A stretch of 64,000 nucleotides of DNA, taken from contig CAMNII010000002.1 in assembly GCA_946540435.1 (NCBI GenBank), forward strand, positions 23,202-87,201. Reading direction: 5' to 3'. The position numbers and the translations under genes were made by a program. The notes below the pieces were generated by a model. The model made no database searches. It was not told the origin of the DNA and worked only from the letters and a program-made list of their open reading frames with translations. This DNA comes from an uncultured Prevotella sp. (GTDB taxonomy: Bacteria; Bacteroidota; Bacteroidia; Bacteroidales; Bacteroidaceae). This document shows, one piece after another, positions 48,599 through 57,316 of this stretch (position 1 is the first letter of the stretch; each line of letters starts with the position of its first letter).

Positions 48599-49879
48599 AT
48601 GACAAAAGAAACACTTCGACATAGAATCGTAGAGGGCATCAAAGACATGTGCTACATCTGGGGAAAGGAAATGCGCAGCACCGTCACCGACGAAGGCGTA
48701 CTCATCTTCTTCATCCTCGTCCCACTGCTTTACCCCCTACTCTATTCGTGGATATACACCAACGAAGTTGTGCGAGAAGTACCCGTTGCCATCGTCGACC
48801 TGTCGCACACCTCACAGAGCCGGCAGTTCATCCGCATGTTCGATGCCACCCCTGATGCGCGCGTAGCCTACCACTGCAACAACCTTGAGGAAGCCCGCCG
48901 ACTGGTCGAACGTGAAGTTGTCAGCGGCATCATATACTTCCCCGAAGACTATGCCACACGTCTGATGCGGGGAGAACAGACTCACGTCGGCGTATACTGC
49001 GACATGAGCCTCATGCTGACCTACAAAGCCATTTACCAAAGTGCACAAAGCATAGCAGCGCATATCGGAGCAGCCTTTCAGGCAGCACATAGCGGCAGCA
49101 TCACCCAGCGCGATGCGGAAATAGCCATACGACCTGTCAACGTCAGCGAAGTACAGATTTTCAATGCCACAGGGGGCTATGGCAACGCCATTATCCCCGG
49201 TGTGCTCATCCTCGTCATACAGCAGACACTGCTGCTCGGTATCGGGCTCGCCGCCGGCACTGCACGCGAGAGCAACCGCTATCAAGACCTCATTCCTATT
49301 AGCCACCACTACAACGGCATCTTCCGTATCGTACTCGGAAAATCACTCTGCTACATCATGATCTACGCCGTACTCGCCGCATGGCTCACACTCGTCGTAC
49401 CACGGCTGTTCGGATACACCACCATCTCACAACCCCAAGCACTCCTGGGGATGATGGTACCCTATCTGCTCGCAAGCATCTTCTTCGGCATGGCACTATC
49501 CTGCCTTGTCCGTTACCGCGAAAACGTCATGCTGCTCGTTGTCTTCACCACCGTTCCCTTGCTCTTCATGACCGGACTGTCATGGCCCGAGAGCAACATC
49601 CCTGGCGTATGGAAAGGCGTGGCCATGCTCTTCCCCTCTACCTTCGGTGTCAGAGCCTATGTGCGCATCAACACCATGGGTGCCACACTCGAGAATATAC
49701 AACCCGAATACATCGCCTTGTGGATACAGACACTGGTTTATTTTCTCGTCACATGCGTCGTCTACCAGTACCAACTCAACCAGACGCGAAACCATGCCCA
49801 CCAATACTTCGACGACCTTCGCCAGAAAGTAGAAGAAGAGTTGGCAACCAGAAGGATACAAGAGGACAGGGCGCATTAA
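48599..49879 (+). CDS. ABC-2 type permease (second of pair)
   Basis: 426 residues, same architecture as its neighbour: helix LIFFILVPLLYPLLYSWIY, a periplasmic domain (VREVPVAIVDLSHTSQSRQF), then five helices from IIPGVLILVIQQTLLLGIG to TLVYFLVTCVVYQYQ. A hydrophilic tail of about 45 residues (QKVEEELATRRIQEDRAH) is cytoplasmic. It probably forms a heterodimer with the first permease. The operon ends at the terminator at 49916. Confidence 0.9.
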   Translation: MTKETLRHRIVEGIKDMCYIWGKEMRSTVTDEGVLIFFILVPLLYPLLYSWIYTNEVVREVPVAIVDLSHTSQSRQFIRMFDATPDARVAYHCNNLEEARRLVEREVVSGIIYFPEDYATRLMRGEQTHVGVYCDMSLMLTYKAIYQSAQSIAAHIGAAFQAAHSGSITQRDAEIAIRPVNVSEVQIFNATGGYGNAIIPGVLILVIQQTLLLGIGLAAGTARESNRYQDLIPISHHYNGIFRIVLGKSLCYIMIYAVLAAWLTLVVPRLFGYTTISQPQALLGMMVPYLLASIFFGMALSCLVRYRENVMLLVVFTTVPLLFMTGLSWPESNIPGVWKGVAMLFPSTFGVRAYVRINTMGATLENIQPEYIALWIQTLVYFLVTCVVYQYQLNQTRNHAHQYFDDLRQKVEEELATRRIQEDRAH

Positions 49880-49915
49880 AAGCAGGTTCCGCCAATACAC
49901 TCATGAGAAGAAACA

Positions 49916-49955
49916 ACCTGTTGGCTACAACTTCTGGGCCAACAGGTGTTTTTTT
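49916..49955 (+). terminator. Terminator of the export operon
   Basis: ACCTGTTGGC and its complement around a 12-base loop, followed by GTTTTTTTG. Confidence 0.88.
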
Positions 49956-50072
49956 GCTTCGCCTTCCATTGGTACTACACTAAGACACGAAGCCACATAC
50001 AGGTGAGCATGGGAAACATCCCCTACCGAATGACTCGTATGGGCTATACTTTGATATGCAACTCAATTCTTC

Positions 50073-50095
50073 AACTCCTATTGAGGAGTTTTTTA
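50073..50095 (+). terminator. Short second hairpin terminator
   Basis: AACTCC-tattga-GGAGTT followed by TTTTAG and another T run. Confidence 0.6.
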
Positions 50096-50145
50096 GTTTT
50101 TTTTTATTGCTGTCCGCTAATAGTTTTTTTGCTTGATATAAAATT

Positions 50146-50181
50146 AGGCTGAAGCCCTCGCTTGGGTTTCAGCCTTTTTTG
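50146..50181. terminator. Third hairpin, usable on both strands
   Basis: AGGCTGAA.CCC pairs with GGG.TTCAGCCT and is followed by T6 on the plus strand. On the minus strand AATTTT follows, so it may also end the chorismatase/RidA-like transcript. Confidence 0.75.
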
Positions 50182-50182
50182 T

Positions 50183-50227
50183 TACCTTTGTTTTTAGCAC
50201 AAAACCTCAGTAACATGAACAAAGGTA
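50183..50227. promoter_or_regulatory. Opposed -7 boxes in a perfect 10-bp inverted repeat
   Basis: TACCTTTGTT at 50183-50192 and AACAAAGGTA at 50218-50227 are exact reverse complements, each holding a full TAnnTTTG box. The plus-strand box points at a 21-codon frame (ATG at 50216, MNKGTHFIITITVTS...). Confidence 0.5.
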
Positions 50228-50276
50228 CACATTTTATTATCACTATTACGGTTACATCGCAGACATTTACGCCCTT

Positions 50277-51422
50277 TTAGAACGTGGACCATTCTGACTG
50301 TTGCGCCTTGACAGCGATGGTCTCCATCTCAATCAGCCACCCTGAACGGCACACTTTGGCCAGTACGATGACCCATGGCTTATCAGGGAAACGGACTTCG
50401 AACAACTGCCTGACAATGGCATAATCGGCTGGGTCGCGCAGATAGACAATCATCTGCATGCAGTCGTCGAAGGAGCAGCCCCCCTCAGCAAGGAGAGCCT
50501 CCACATTCTCCCACATGCGGTGGCACTGTGCAACTACATCACCGCGATGCATGATTTCGCCTTTGTTGTTGATACTCGCCGTTCCTGAAATAAACACATG
50601 GCGGCGGTCACCATAGTCCACGTAGCAGCCGCGCTCGAAAGAAACGCCATAGTCGCTGGTACGGTTGAGGTGTGCGGGAGCATAGAGATAATGGATCTGT
50701 TCCCTGCTGATACCGTCGATGGCATAAGCATCCATCTGAACGAGAACCTGTGGGTCGGCTTGCCGGCCGCCGATGCCTGTGCTGGTGATGAAGTGTGTCG
50801 CATCGGTAAGGTTCTGGGTGACAAACACTTCGTTACGTGCTTTCACCATTCCACCATAGTTCAGGTCCGGTTCATTCACGAAGAGCCACGTCCTGATGCA
50901 GTTGTCGGCCAACAAACAACCTTCGCTGGCCAGTTGCATGACATAGTCGTTGAGCAGGATGCGTGTCTGGCGCTCAGAATCCTTTGCATGGTTTGCCGCA
51001 CTGCCCAGCCATAGGTGGCGATAGGCTCCGTGCCTGCACTCATAGAGTCCTGACGACAGTGTCCGTGTCTGCATTCCTGTTGCCAGATAGACCCATAGGG
51101 CAATCTTCGAGCCGTTGAGCGGCGCCTGCTCAACAACAGAGACGGCGCCCTCGGGATTATCCAGTTCGTAGTTCATGAGCAACGGAGCCTGATTGGCTGC
51201 ATCGCTGAGGAAATAGCGTTTAAAGATTATCCCGGTATCAGGACCGCTGTCTGCCCTTATCTCGGCCAACGCGTTCAAGAGTATTTCTGCTTGACGGGAA
51301 TAAGGCAGCAGACAGTCGCTAATGGTTATCATGGCATGATACTCCGTCTGCCCGTTGCTGTTCTCGGGACGAAAGCAGCTGAGTATCACCGTAGCATGTT
51401 CGTAGTCTTTTCTTTGGATCAT
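50277..51422 (-). CDS. Chorismatase/RidA-like protein
   Basis: 381 residues. The C-terminal 130 have a YjgF/RidA-type fold pattern: VFISGTASINNKGEIMHRGD, MWENVEALLAEGGCSFDD, MIVYLRDPADYAIVRQ and the end CRSGWLIEMETIAVKA. The CRxxWLIEME ending, and a long N-terminal region with a similar pattern (RTWLFVNEPDLNYGGMVKAR, TSTGIGGR), point to the two-domain chorismatase group (FkbO/Hyg5/XanB2), which splits chorismate into aromatic acids and pyruvate. A Rid-type deaminase is the alternative. No signal peptide. It follows the GH43 gene by 21 bases, an odd pairing. Confidence 0.68.
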   Translation of the reverse strand: MIQRKDYEHATVILSCFRPENSNGQTEYHAMITISDCLLPYSRQAEILLNALAEIRADSGPDTGIIFKRYFLSDAANQAPLLMNYELDNPEGAVSVVEQAPLNGSKIALWVYLATGMQTRTLSSGLYECRHGAYRHLWLGSAANHAKDSERQTRILLNDYVMQLASEGCLLADNCIRTWLFVNEPDLNYGGMVKARNEVFVTQNLTDATHFITSTGIGGRQADPQVLVQMDAYAIDGISREQIHYLYAPAHLNRTSDYGVSFERGCYVDYGDRRHVFISGTASINNKGEIMHRGDVVAQCHRMWENVEALLAEGGCSFDDCMQMIVYLRDPADYAIVRQLFEVRFPDKPWVIVLAKVCRSGWLIEMETIAVKAQQSEWSTF

Positions 51423-51443
51423 GGCGTTAGTGTTCTGCGGGGT

Positions 51444-52427
51444 CTATCTGACATCAGGCATCGGCTGTGCCTTGACGGTGGTGGAGCCAGTCTTAAAATG
51501 GGGCCATTGGTCTTTGCCGATGACCAGTTCCTGAACGATAGGCATCCGTCCTTCATGGTATCTGCCGATGAGATAGGAGTGGCACATGTAATACATCCGT
51601 CCTCGTGGTGAGGTAACCAGTGTGCCGTGTCCGCACGACTGGATGTAATCGCCGTCACCACGCAGGATAGGATTTCCTTCGTATTTCTCATAGGGTCCGC
51701 GGAACGATGTCGCCCTTGCCACGCGCACCTCGTAGTCACTACGTGGAGAACAGCAGTCCCGGGCAGCATATAACAGGTAATAGTACTCCCCCGAACGGAA
51801 GATACACTGTCCCTCCATCCCGATATCCTCCATATCAGCCAACAGGGAGAACGGTTCTCCCTCAAGACGAAGACCATCGGCACTCAGCCGGCTGGCTAAC
51901 AGCTCGATAGGCCGGGATGGTGTGAGTCCATACGCTTTCCAGGTGATGTAGAGTTGTCCGTCGGTGTCCTGGAACACATACGAGTCTATGGCTTCATTGC
52001 CCCAAGTCACCAGCGGACCATGGTCTTCGTAGGGACCTGTGGGACTGTCAGCCACGGCAACACCGATACAGGAGATGTTATGGTTGTTCTTGTCGCGTGC
52101 CGTATAGTAGCAATAGAACCTGTCGCCAATCTGAATGAGCTCAGGAGCCCAGAACGACCCTGCCGTCCATTCCGGCCAGTCATTAAACACGTGTCCCTCG
52201 GCTTTCCAGTTTACCAAGTCGGCAGAGCTGAATATCGGGTACACCCATTTGCTGTTGCCCGACGTTCCTGCTGCATAGTAAGTCGTGCCCACGCGGATGA
52301 CGGTGGGATCGGGTACATCAGCCATCATGACCGGGTTCTCGAAAAAGGTTGTCTGCCGACAACTGGCCAAGGCGATTGCCGCCATTGCTACGACAACCAG
52401 CCTGATTCTAAAATCATTTCTGTTCAT
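51444..52427 (-). CDS. GH43-family glycosidase lipoprotein
   Basis: 327 residues with a lipoprotein signal, lipobox ALASC (Cys at 23). The five-blade propeller catalytic residues are in place: Asp40 (DVPDPTVIRV), Asp148 (EAIDSYVFQD), and Glu205 (GMEGQCIFRSG). Family GH43 acts on arabinose, xylose or galactose furanosidic and related linkages; substrate not deducible. Length fits a single-domain member. It has a promoter and leads the two-gene unit with the chorismatase/RidA-like gene. Confidence 0.9.
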   Translation of the reverse strand: MNRNDFRIRLVVVAMAAIALASCRQTTFFENPVMMADVPDPTVIRVGTTYYAAGTSGNSKWVYPIFSSADLVNWKAEGHVFNDWPEWTAGSFWAPELIQIGDRFYCYYTARDKNNHNISCIGVAVADSPTGPYEDHGPLVTWGNEAIDSYVFQDTDGQLYITWKAYGLTPSRPIELLASRLSADGLRLEGEPFSLLADMEDIGMEGQCIFRSGEYYYLLYAARDCCSPRSDYEVRVARATSFRGPYEKYEGNPILRGDGDYIQSCGHGTLVTSPRGRMYYMCHSYLIGRYHEGRMPIVQELVIGKDQWPHFKTGSTTVKAQPMPDVR

Positions 52428-52487
52428 ATCCTGTTATTTGTTTTGTCTTTGACACTTCTTACCAGCTGCTGACAGCCGTGATGTTTG

Positions 52488-52495
52488 CAAAGTTA
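52488..52495 (-). promoter_or_regulatory. -7 box for the GH43 gene
   Basis: Minus strand TAACTTTG, 61 bases before the ATG at 52427. A second copy of the same box lies at 52524-52531, so two start points are possible. Confidence 0.6.
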
Positions 52496-52593
52496 CAAAA
52501 CTTTTCGGCAGAATGGCTGTTCTCAAAGTTAAAAATGCATAATCATCAGGCCGGGCCCCTGCAACACGAGTCAAAAGATTGAAATAAGAAAAT

Positions 52594-52624
52594 TTGGTCA
52601 ATCCAAGATTATTCCGTAACTTTG
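52594..52624 (+). promoter_or_regulatory. Promoter of the Ser/Gly/Asn-rich protein gene
   Basis: TTTG at 52594-52597, 19 bases, TAACTTTG at 52617-52624. Leader about 60 bases. Confidence 0.75.
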
Positions 52625-52690
52625 CAAAAAATACAATATTGTGTTGATAAGCGAAAGCAACAATTCTAAAACCTCTAACGACCAACGACA

Positions 52691-53764
52691 ATGAAAAAGT
52701 GGATCCTTTCTGCCCTGATGGCTGTGACGTTTATCAGTACACAGGCCATGCCCTATGAGCAGGCACGCGATGAAGCGCTCTTCCTGAGTGACAAGATGGC
52801 CTATGAGCTTAATCTCTCGATGGCCCAGTATGACGCAGTGTTCGAAATCAACTTCGACTACTTCTACAGAGTGGACCGCCGTTCCGACATTCATGGTAAG
52901 TACTGGCGTCGCCGCAACACGGATATGCGCTACGTCCTCAGCGCCTATCAGTTCTCTCGCTATCAGAATCTCCCCTATTTCTACAGACCCATCGAATGGT
53001 ATGACATGGGACTGACCTTCCGTATCTACAACCGCTATTACGACCGTAGGCGGCTTTATTTCGAATTCCCGTCCATCTACATCACCTATCGTGGAGGCCA
53101 CAGCTACAAGACCAAAGGCAGCTATTATTCCGGCCGCATCTACGATAACGGGCCGCGTCCTGGAAGTTTTGCCACGCCCCCAGGCCGTGGAAACGACTCC
53201 TGGCATAACGGTGGTGGGGCTTGGAACAACGGCCGAGGGGGCAGCTCATGGCATCTCGGCAACGGGCGCACCCCTGGTAATCCACCTGCCGGCCAGCCCG
53301 GAACCAACAACCGAGGAAACGGCCAGCCCGGAAGTACCGTAACACCACCTAACAACAATGGTGGCAACAGCAATGCCGGTACCGGTAATTCCTCATCGAG
53401 GAGCGGCAATGCGAACACCGGAGGAGTGAAATTCGGAGGCAGCAGGAGCAATGCCAACAACAATGGTTCCAACAACTCCAATGCCGGAAATACGAGCAAT
53501 AGCAGGACTAACGGCAATACAAACAAGCAAGCCACTACCAGCCAGAGCAACAACAAGGCACAGACCGGCAGCAGTAGCCGAGCTACATCGGGAAACAGTT
53601 CAACAGCTGGCAGTACCACAGCTGGCAGTACCACAGCTGGCAGCAGTCGCTCAACAGCTGGCGGAAGCCGCTCAACAGCAGGCAGCAGCCGCTCAACGAC
53701 CGGCAGCAGTTCCAATGGCAGTCAGGGCACGGGTGCCGGAACCTTTGGAGGAAAGCGTAAATAA
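52691..53764 (+). CDS. Secreted protein with long Ser/Gly/Asn-rich tail
   Basis: 357 residues. Signal peptide MKKWILSALMAVTFISTQA. Residues about 20-140 form a folded domain rich in Tyr and Arg (ARDEALFLSDKMAYELNLSM, INFDYFYRVDRRSDIHGKYW, ITYRGGHSYKTKGSYYSG). The last 210 are low complexity, first Gly/Asn/Pro, then Ser/Thr/Ala/Gly with repeats (STAGSTTAGSTTAGSSR). The tail ends GGKRK. I recognise the folded part from Bacteroidota hypotheticals but no function. The disordered tail could be glycosylated. Mrp follows 21 bases downstream. Confidence 0.82.
   Translation: MKKWILSALMAVTFISTQAMPYEQARDEALFLSDKMAYELNLSMAQYDAVFEINFDYFYRVDRRSDIHGKYWRRRNTDMRYVLSAYQFSRYQNLPYFYRPIEWYDMGLTFRIYNRYYDRRRLYFEFPSIYITYRGGHSYKTKGSYYSGRIYDNGPRPGSFATPPGRGNDSWHNGGGAWNNGRGGSSWHLGNGRTPGNPPAGQPGTNNRGNGQPGSTVTPPNNNGGNSNAGTGNSSSRSGNANTGGVKFGGSRSNANNNGSNNSNAGNTSNSRTNGNTNKQATTSQSNNKAQTGSSSRATSGNSSTAGSTTAGSTTAGSSRSTAGGSRSTAGSSRSTTGSSSNGSQGTGAGTFGGKRK
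53611..53708 (+). repeat. Short in-frame repeats in the secreted protein tail
   Basis: Repeats of ACAGCTGGCAGTACC (15 bp), then of CGCTCAACAGC-type 24-bp units, encode STAGSTTAGS and SRSTAGGSRSTAGSS. Confidence 0.75.
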
Positions 53765-53785
53765 GCAACGACGTTGAAGACCACT

Positions 53786-54862
53786 ATGGACATCACTTTA
53801 TATCCCAATCTCATCCGCGAGGCACTGGCCACCGTCACCTATGCCGGTACGAAGAAGAACCTCATCGAGAGCAATATGGTGGACGAGGATATCGTCATCA
53901 ATGGCAACCATGTCAGGCTGACCCTTTTGTTTCCTCGCGACACCGATCCGTTTCTGAAGTCTACCGTCAAAGCTGCAGAAGCTGCCATCCACTACCACAT
54001 CTCGAAAGACGTGGAAGTGGAAATCCGCACGGAGTTCGCCACCAAGCCGCGCCCCAAAGCCGACCAACTGCTGCCACAGGTGAAGCACATCATCGCGGTC
54101 AGTTCAGGAAAGGGCGGCGTAGGAAAGTCCACCGTCTCGGCCAATCTGGCCATCGCCTTGGCACGGTTGGGATATAAAGTAGGACTGCTCGACACCGACA
54201 TCTTCGGACCCTCAATTCCGAAGATGTTTGGGGTGGAAGATGCACAGCCTTATGGCGTCGAGGTCGACGGCCGTACACTCATCGAGCCCATCGAGCGCTA
54301 TGGCGTCAAGCTACTCTCCATCGGGTTCTTCGTCAGCCCTCAGACAGCCACCATCTGGCGCGGCGGCATGGCCACGTCGGCACTGAAACAACTCATTGGC
54401 GATGCCGACTGGGGAGAACTCGACTATTTCATCCTCGACACGCCACCAGGGACATCGGACATCCACCTGACAATCTTGCAGACACTCAAGCTCACCGGAG
54501 CACTCATCGTCTCCACCCCGCAACAGGTAGCACTGGCCGATGCCCGGAAAGGTATCGACATGTATAAGAACGAGAAGATACAAGTGCCCATCCTCGGCCT
54601 CATCGAGAACATGGCGTGGTTCACCCCCGCCGAACTACCCGACCATCGCTACTACATCTTCGGAAAAGACGGATGCCGACAGCTGGCCGAAGAAATGAAG
54701 CTGCCGCTGCTGGCCCAGATTCCCATCGTGCAGCGAGTCTGCGAGCAGGGCGACAACGGCACCCCTGCAGCGCTCGATGAGAATACGGCCACAGGTCAGG
54801 CTTTTCTCTCACTGGCACAGAGCGTGGTCACCGTTGTCAGACGAGCCGAAAAACAAAGTTGA
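53786..54862 (+). CDS. Mrp/ApbC-family P-loop ATPase (Fe-S carrier type)
   Basis: 358 residues. N-terminal MIP18-like domain (about 1-90) then the Mrp ATPase with deviant Walker A SSGKGGVGKSTVSANLA, LLDTDIFGPSIPKMFG and YFILDTPPGTSDIHL. Family members carry Fe-S clusters to target proteins. The CxxC that bridges the cluster at the dimer interface in E. coli Mrp is not found: ENMAWFTPAELPDHRYYIFG stands where ENMxxFxCPxC is expected, though one Cys follows (GKDGCRQL). The TTG at 53774 would add four residues; the ATG at 53786 is preferred. Convergent with the glycosyltransferase, 20 bases apart. Confidence 0.9.
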   Translation: MDITLYPNLIREALATVTYAGTKKNLIESNMVDEDIVINGNHVRLTLLFPRDTDPFLKSTVKAAEAAIHYHISKDVEVEIRTEFATKPRPKADQLLPQVKHIIAVSSGKGGVGKSTVSANLAIALARLGYKVGLLDTDIFGPSIPKMFGVEDAQPYGVEVDGRTLIEPIERYGVKLLSIGFFVSPQTATIWRGGMATSALKQLIGDADWGELDYFILDTPPGTSDIHLTILQTLKLTGALIVSTPQQVALADARKGIDMYKNEKIQVPILGLIENMAWFTPAELPDHRYYIFGKDGCRQLAEEMKLPLLAQIPIVQRVCEQGDNGTPAALDENTATGQAFLSLAQSVVTVVRRAEKQS

Positions 54863-54882
54863 AAGAGATAAGTGAGTATTGA

Positions 54883-55884
54883 TTATTTCTCAATCTCAGA
54901 ATACGTACGCCTTCCATGCACATAATAGTGCCACAGGATGGCGTACTTTTTGATATCTACAAACGGCAGACGCTGCCGGTCATCCTCACTGACATCCTTC
55001 CTGGCGGTGCGGAACGCACGGCGAGCACGGAAGATGGCACGGAAGTCTTTCACGTTGCCGTTGAGCAGCAGGGTCTGGAAGGCAGCCAGATAGTCCAGCC
55101 ACCACCGCATGCGCATGACCTTCTTGCGTTCATCTGCGGGAAGGTTCTTCCACAGCATGGTGAGGTTGTTGCGGAAATTCAGGAAGGTCTTCAGCGGGTT
55201 ACCCTGCGGCAGCGTACCGCCCCCCACGTGGTACACCGTGCTGTCGGGCACGCAGAAGAGCCGATAGCCATGACGTCGCATGCGCCAGCACAGGTCTATC
55301 TCCTCCTGATGGGCAAAGAAGGTTTCGTCGAAGCCGCCAGCCTCCCGGAAGCACGACGCGCGCACCATCATACACGCTCCTGTCACCCAGTGTACCTCGG
55401 TAACGAAGTCGTACTGGCCGTTGTCATCTTCAATAGTGTCGAACAAACGGCCACGACAGAAAGGATAGCCATAGCGGTCGAGATATCCGCCTGCCGCACC
55501 GGCATATTCAAACTGTTCACGATGGGCCACGGCATGAAGCTTCGGCTGGACGGCAGCACAGTCGGGATGGACATCCATAAACTGCACCAAAGGCGTCAGC
55601 CAGTGATGGGTCACCTCCACGTCGCTGTTCAGCAGCACGTAATATTCCGCATCGACTTCCTTCAATGCCCTGTTATAGCCTCCTGCGAAACCGAAGTTAC
55701 GCTCCAGTCGGATCTGCCTGACCTGTGGATAGTTCGATGCCAGAAACTCTGGTGAGCCGTCGGTCGATGCATTGTCAGCAACGATGACGGCGGCATCATC
55801 CTGCGAGAACGACAACACCGTAGGCAGATAGTTGGCCAGCATGGCCCGCCCGTTCCAGTTCAATATAACGATGGCTGTTTTCAT
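54883..55884 (-). CDS. Family 2 glycosyltransferase
   Basis: 333 residues. GT-A fold with VILNWNGRAMLANYLPTVL at the N-terminus, VADNASTDGSPEFL, the NFGFAGGYNRAL substrate block and the metal site LLNSDVEVTHHW. VTGACMMVRASCFREAGGFD and FFAHQEEIDLCWRMRRHGY are the acceptor-side motifs of rhamnosyl-type GT2 enzymes. The C-terminal 80 residues are basic and helical. Donor and acceptor unknown. It lies 43 bases downstream of mtaB and probably shares its transcript. Confidence 0.9.
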   Translation of the reverse strand: MKTAIVILNWNGRAMLANYLPTVLSFSQDDAAVIVADNASTDGSPEFLASNYPQVRQIRLERNFGFAGGYNRALKEVDAEYYVLLNSDVEVTHHWLTPLVQFMDVHPDCAAVQPKLHAVAHREQFEYAGAAGGYLDRYGYPFCRGRLFDTIEDDNGQYDFVTEVHWVTGACMMVRASCFREAGGFDETFFAHQEEIDLCWRMRRHGYRLFCVPDSTVYHVGGGTLPQGNPLKTFLNFRNNLTMLWKNLPADERKKVMRMRWWLDYLAAFQTLLLNGNVKDFRAIFRARRAFRTARKDVSEDDRQRLPFVDIKKYAILWHYYVHGRRTYSEIEK

Positions 55885-55927
55885 ATTTCAAAACTCTTCT
55901 TTCCTACTTATGCCGCAGCACAAAGTA

Positions 55928-57280
55928 CTAAATACCGATGGCGGCCACAGTCAGTGCACTGCGGTCGTGGTTGAACCCTCCCAACCTTACTCGCACGAGC
56001 TGGTTGTCATACTCCTCACGTGCCTCGGCGGCCGGCAACTCCACGCGGATATAATTTTCCGTAAAACCATGCATGGCCTTGCCTCGTGTCGCCCGCTCGA
56101 AGAGCACTTCTGCGTCCGTGCCGATATGTTGTGCATAGAAGGCCTGCGTCTTCGCATCGGACAAGTCGAGCAGGCGCTTCGACCGTGCCTTCTTCTCCTG
56201 CTCGCTCACCACCAGTGGAATGCGCAGTGCTGCCGTCCCTGGTCGCTCGCTATAGGGGAACACATGCAGCTGGGTGACGTCGAGAGACTCCAGAAATGCG
56301 TAGCACTCCTCGAAGTACGCTTCCGTTTCGCCTCGCGTGCCCACCATCACGTCGACCCCGATAAAGGCATCGGGCATGGCGGCCTTGATGCGCGCCACCT
56401 TATGAGCGAAGAGAGCTGTGTCATAGCGGCGGTGCATCAGTCGTAGCACCTCATCCGACCCACTTTGCAACGGGATATGGAAATGGGGCATGAAGGCCCG
56501 GCTCGCTGCACAATAGTCTATCAGCTCATCGGTGAGCAGGTTTGGTTCAAGGCTGCTGATGCGATAGCGGCTGATGCCTTCCACACCGTCGAGGGCTTTT
56601 ACCAAGTCGACGAACCGCTCACCGGTGGTCTTTCCGAAGTCACCGATATTCACTCCCGTGAGCACAATCTCCCGGCCACCCTCACTGACCGCCTGCCGGA
56701 CCTGATCAACCAGCGAGGCGATTGTCGGGTTGCGCGAGAAGCCGCGGGCAAAGGGTATCGTGCAATACGTGCAATAATAGTCACAGCCGTCTTGCACCTT
56801 CAGGAAGTAACGCGTACGGTTCCCACGTGAACAGGACGGGGCAAATGTCGTGATGTCGCGTGTCTTTCCCACGGCATGACACTCATGGAGGGCTTCCGTA
56901 CCCGCCGATTTCCGCGTCCAGGCATCCGAGAGATAGTCCACCAGTGATGCCTTCTCGTTGCTGCCCAGCACCAGGTCGACTCCGTCAATACGGCTCACTG
57001 TCTCACTTTCCAGCTGGGCATAGCAGCCCGTCACCACCACCAGTGCCCCGGGGTGTTTCCGTACCATCCGATGGATGGCCTGACGGCATTTATGGTCGGC
57101 CACTTCGGTCACCGAACAGGTGTTTATCAGGCAGATGTCGGCAGGCTCGTCGCGCCCGACCGGCTTCACGCCCAAATCGCTTAGCATGCGTCCGAAGGTT
57201 GACGTCTCTGAGAAGTTCAGCTTGCATCCCAGTGTGTAATAGGCCGCTTTTTTCCCTTGGAAGGCACTCGAATCAATCAT
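55928..57280 (-). CDS. mtaB: tRNA t6A37 methylthiotransferase MtaB
   Basis: 450 residues. N-terminal UPF0004 domain with three cluster cysteines (TLGCKLNFSE, LINTCSVTEVAD, VVTGCYAQLES), radical-SAM motif CDYYCTYC, and C-terminal TRAM domain. It adds a methylthio group to t6A37 in tRNAs reading ANN codons. The YTLGCKLNFSETS start separates MtaB from MiaB and RimO. The gene has its own -7 box. Confidence 0.93.
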   Translation of the reverse strand: MIDSSAFQGKKAAYYTLGCKLNFSETSTFGRMLSDLGVKPVGRDEPADICLINTCSVTEVADHKCRQAIHRMVRKHPGALVVVTGCYAQLESETVSRIDGVDLVLGSNEKASLVDYLSDAWTRKSAGTEALHECHAVGKTRDITTFAPSCSRGNRTRYFLKVQDGCDYYCTYCTIPFARGFSRNPTIASLVDQVRQAVSEGGREIVLTGVNIGDFGKTTGERFVDLVKALDGVEGISRYRISSLEPNLLTDELIDYCAASRAFMPHFHIPLQSGSDEVLRLMHRRYDTALFAHKVARIKAAMPDAFIGVDVMVGTRGETEAYFEECYAFLESLDVTQLHVFPYSERPGTAALRIPLVVSEQEKKARSKRLLDLSDAKTQAFYAQHIGTDAEVLFERATRGKAMHGFTENYIRVELPAAEAREEYDNQLVRVRLGGFNHDRSALTVAAIGI

Positions 57281-57308
57281 GTTCTTACGTACTATATTAT
57301 ATATTCTG

Positions 57309-57316
57309 CAAAATTA
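57309..57316 (-). promoter_or_regulatory. -7 box for mtaB
   Basis: Minus strand TAATTTTG, 29 bases before the ATG at 57280. Confidence 0.65.

Larger units (their letters stand above)
49880..50276. other. Intergenic region with three hairpins and opposed promoter boxes
   Basis: 397 bases without a convincing gene. It holds terminators at 49916-49955, 50073-50095 and 50146-50181 and a 10-bp inverted repeat carrying two opposed -7 boxes (50183-50227). Confidence 0.7.

Noticed and set aside
50216..50281. 21-codon frame MNKGTHFIITITV...
   Set aside because: It has a -7 box upstream, but it is too short and overlaps the stop region of the RidA-like gene; kept only as part of the opposed-promoter observation.
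53140..53715. Minus-strand Leu/Pro-rich frame of 191 residues
   Set aside because: Antisense shadow of the Ser/Gly/Asn-rich tail; the plus-strand gene has a promoter and signal peptide.
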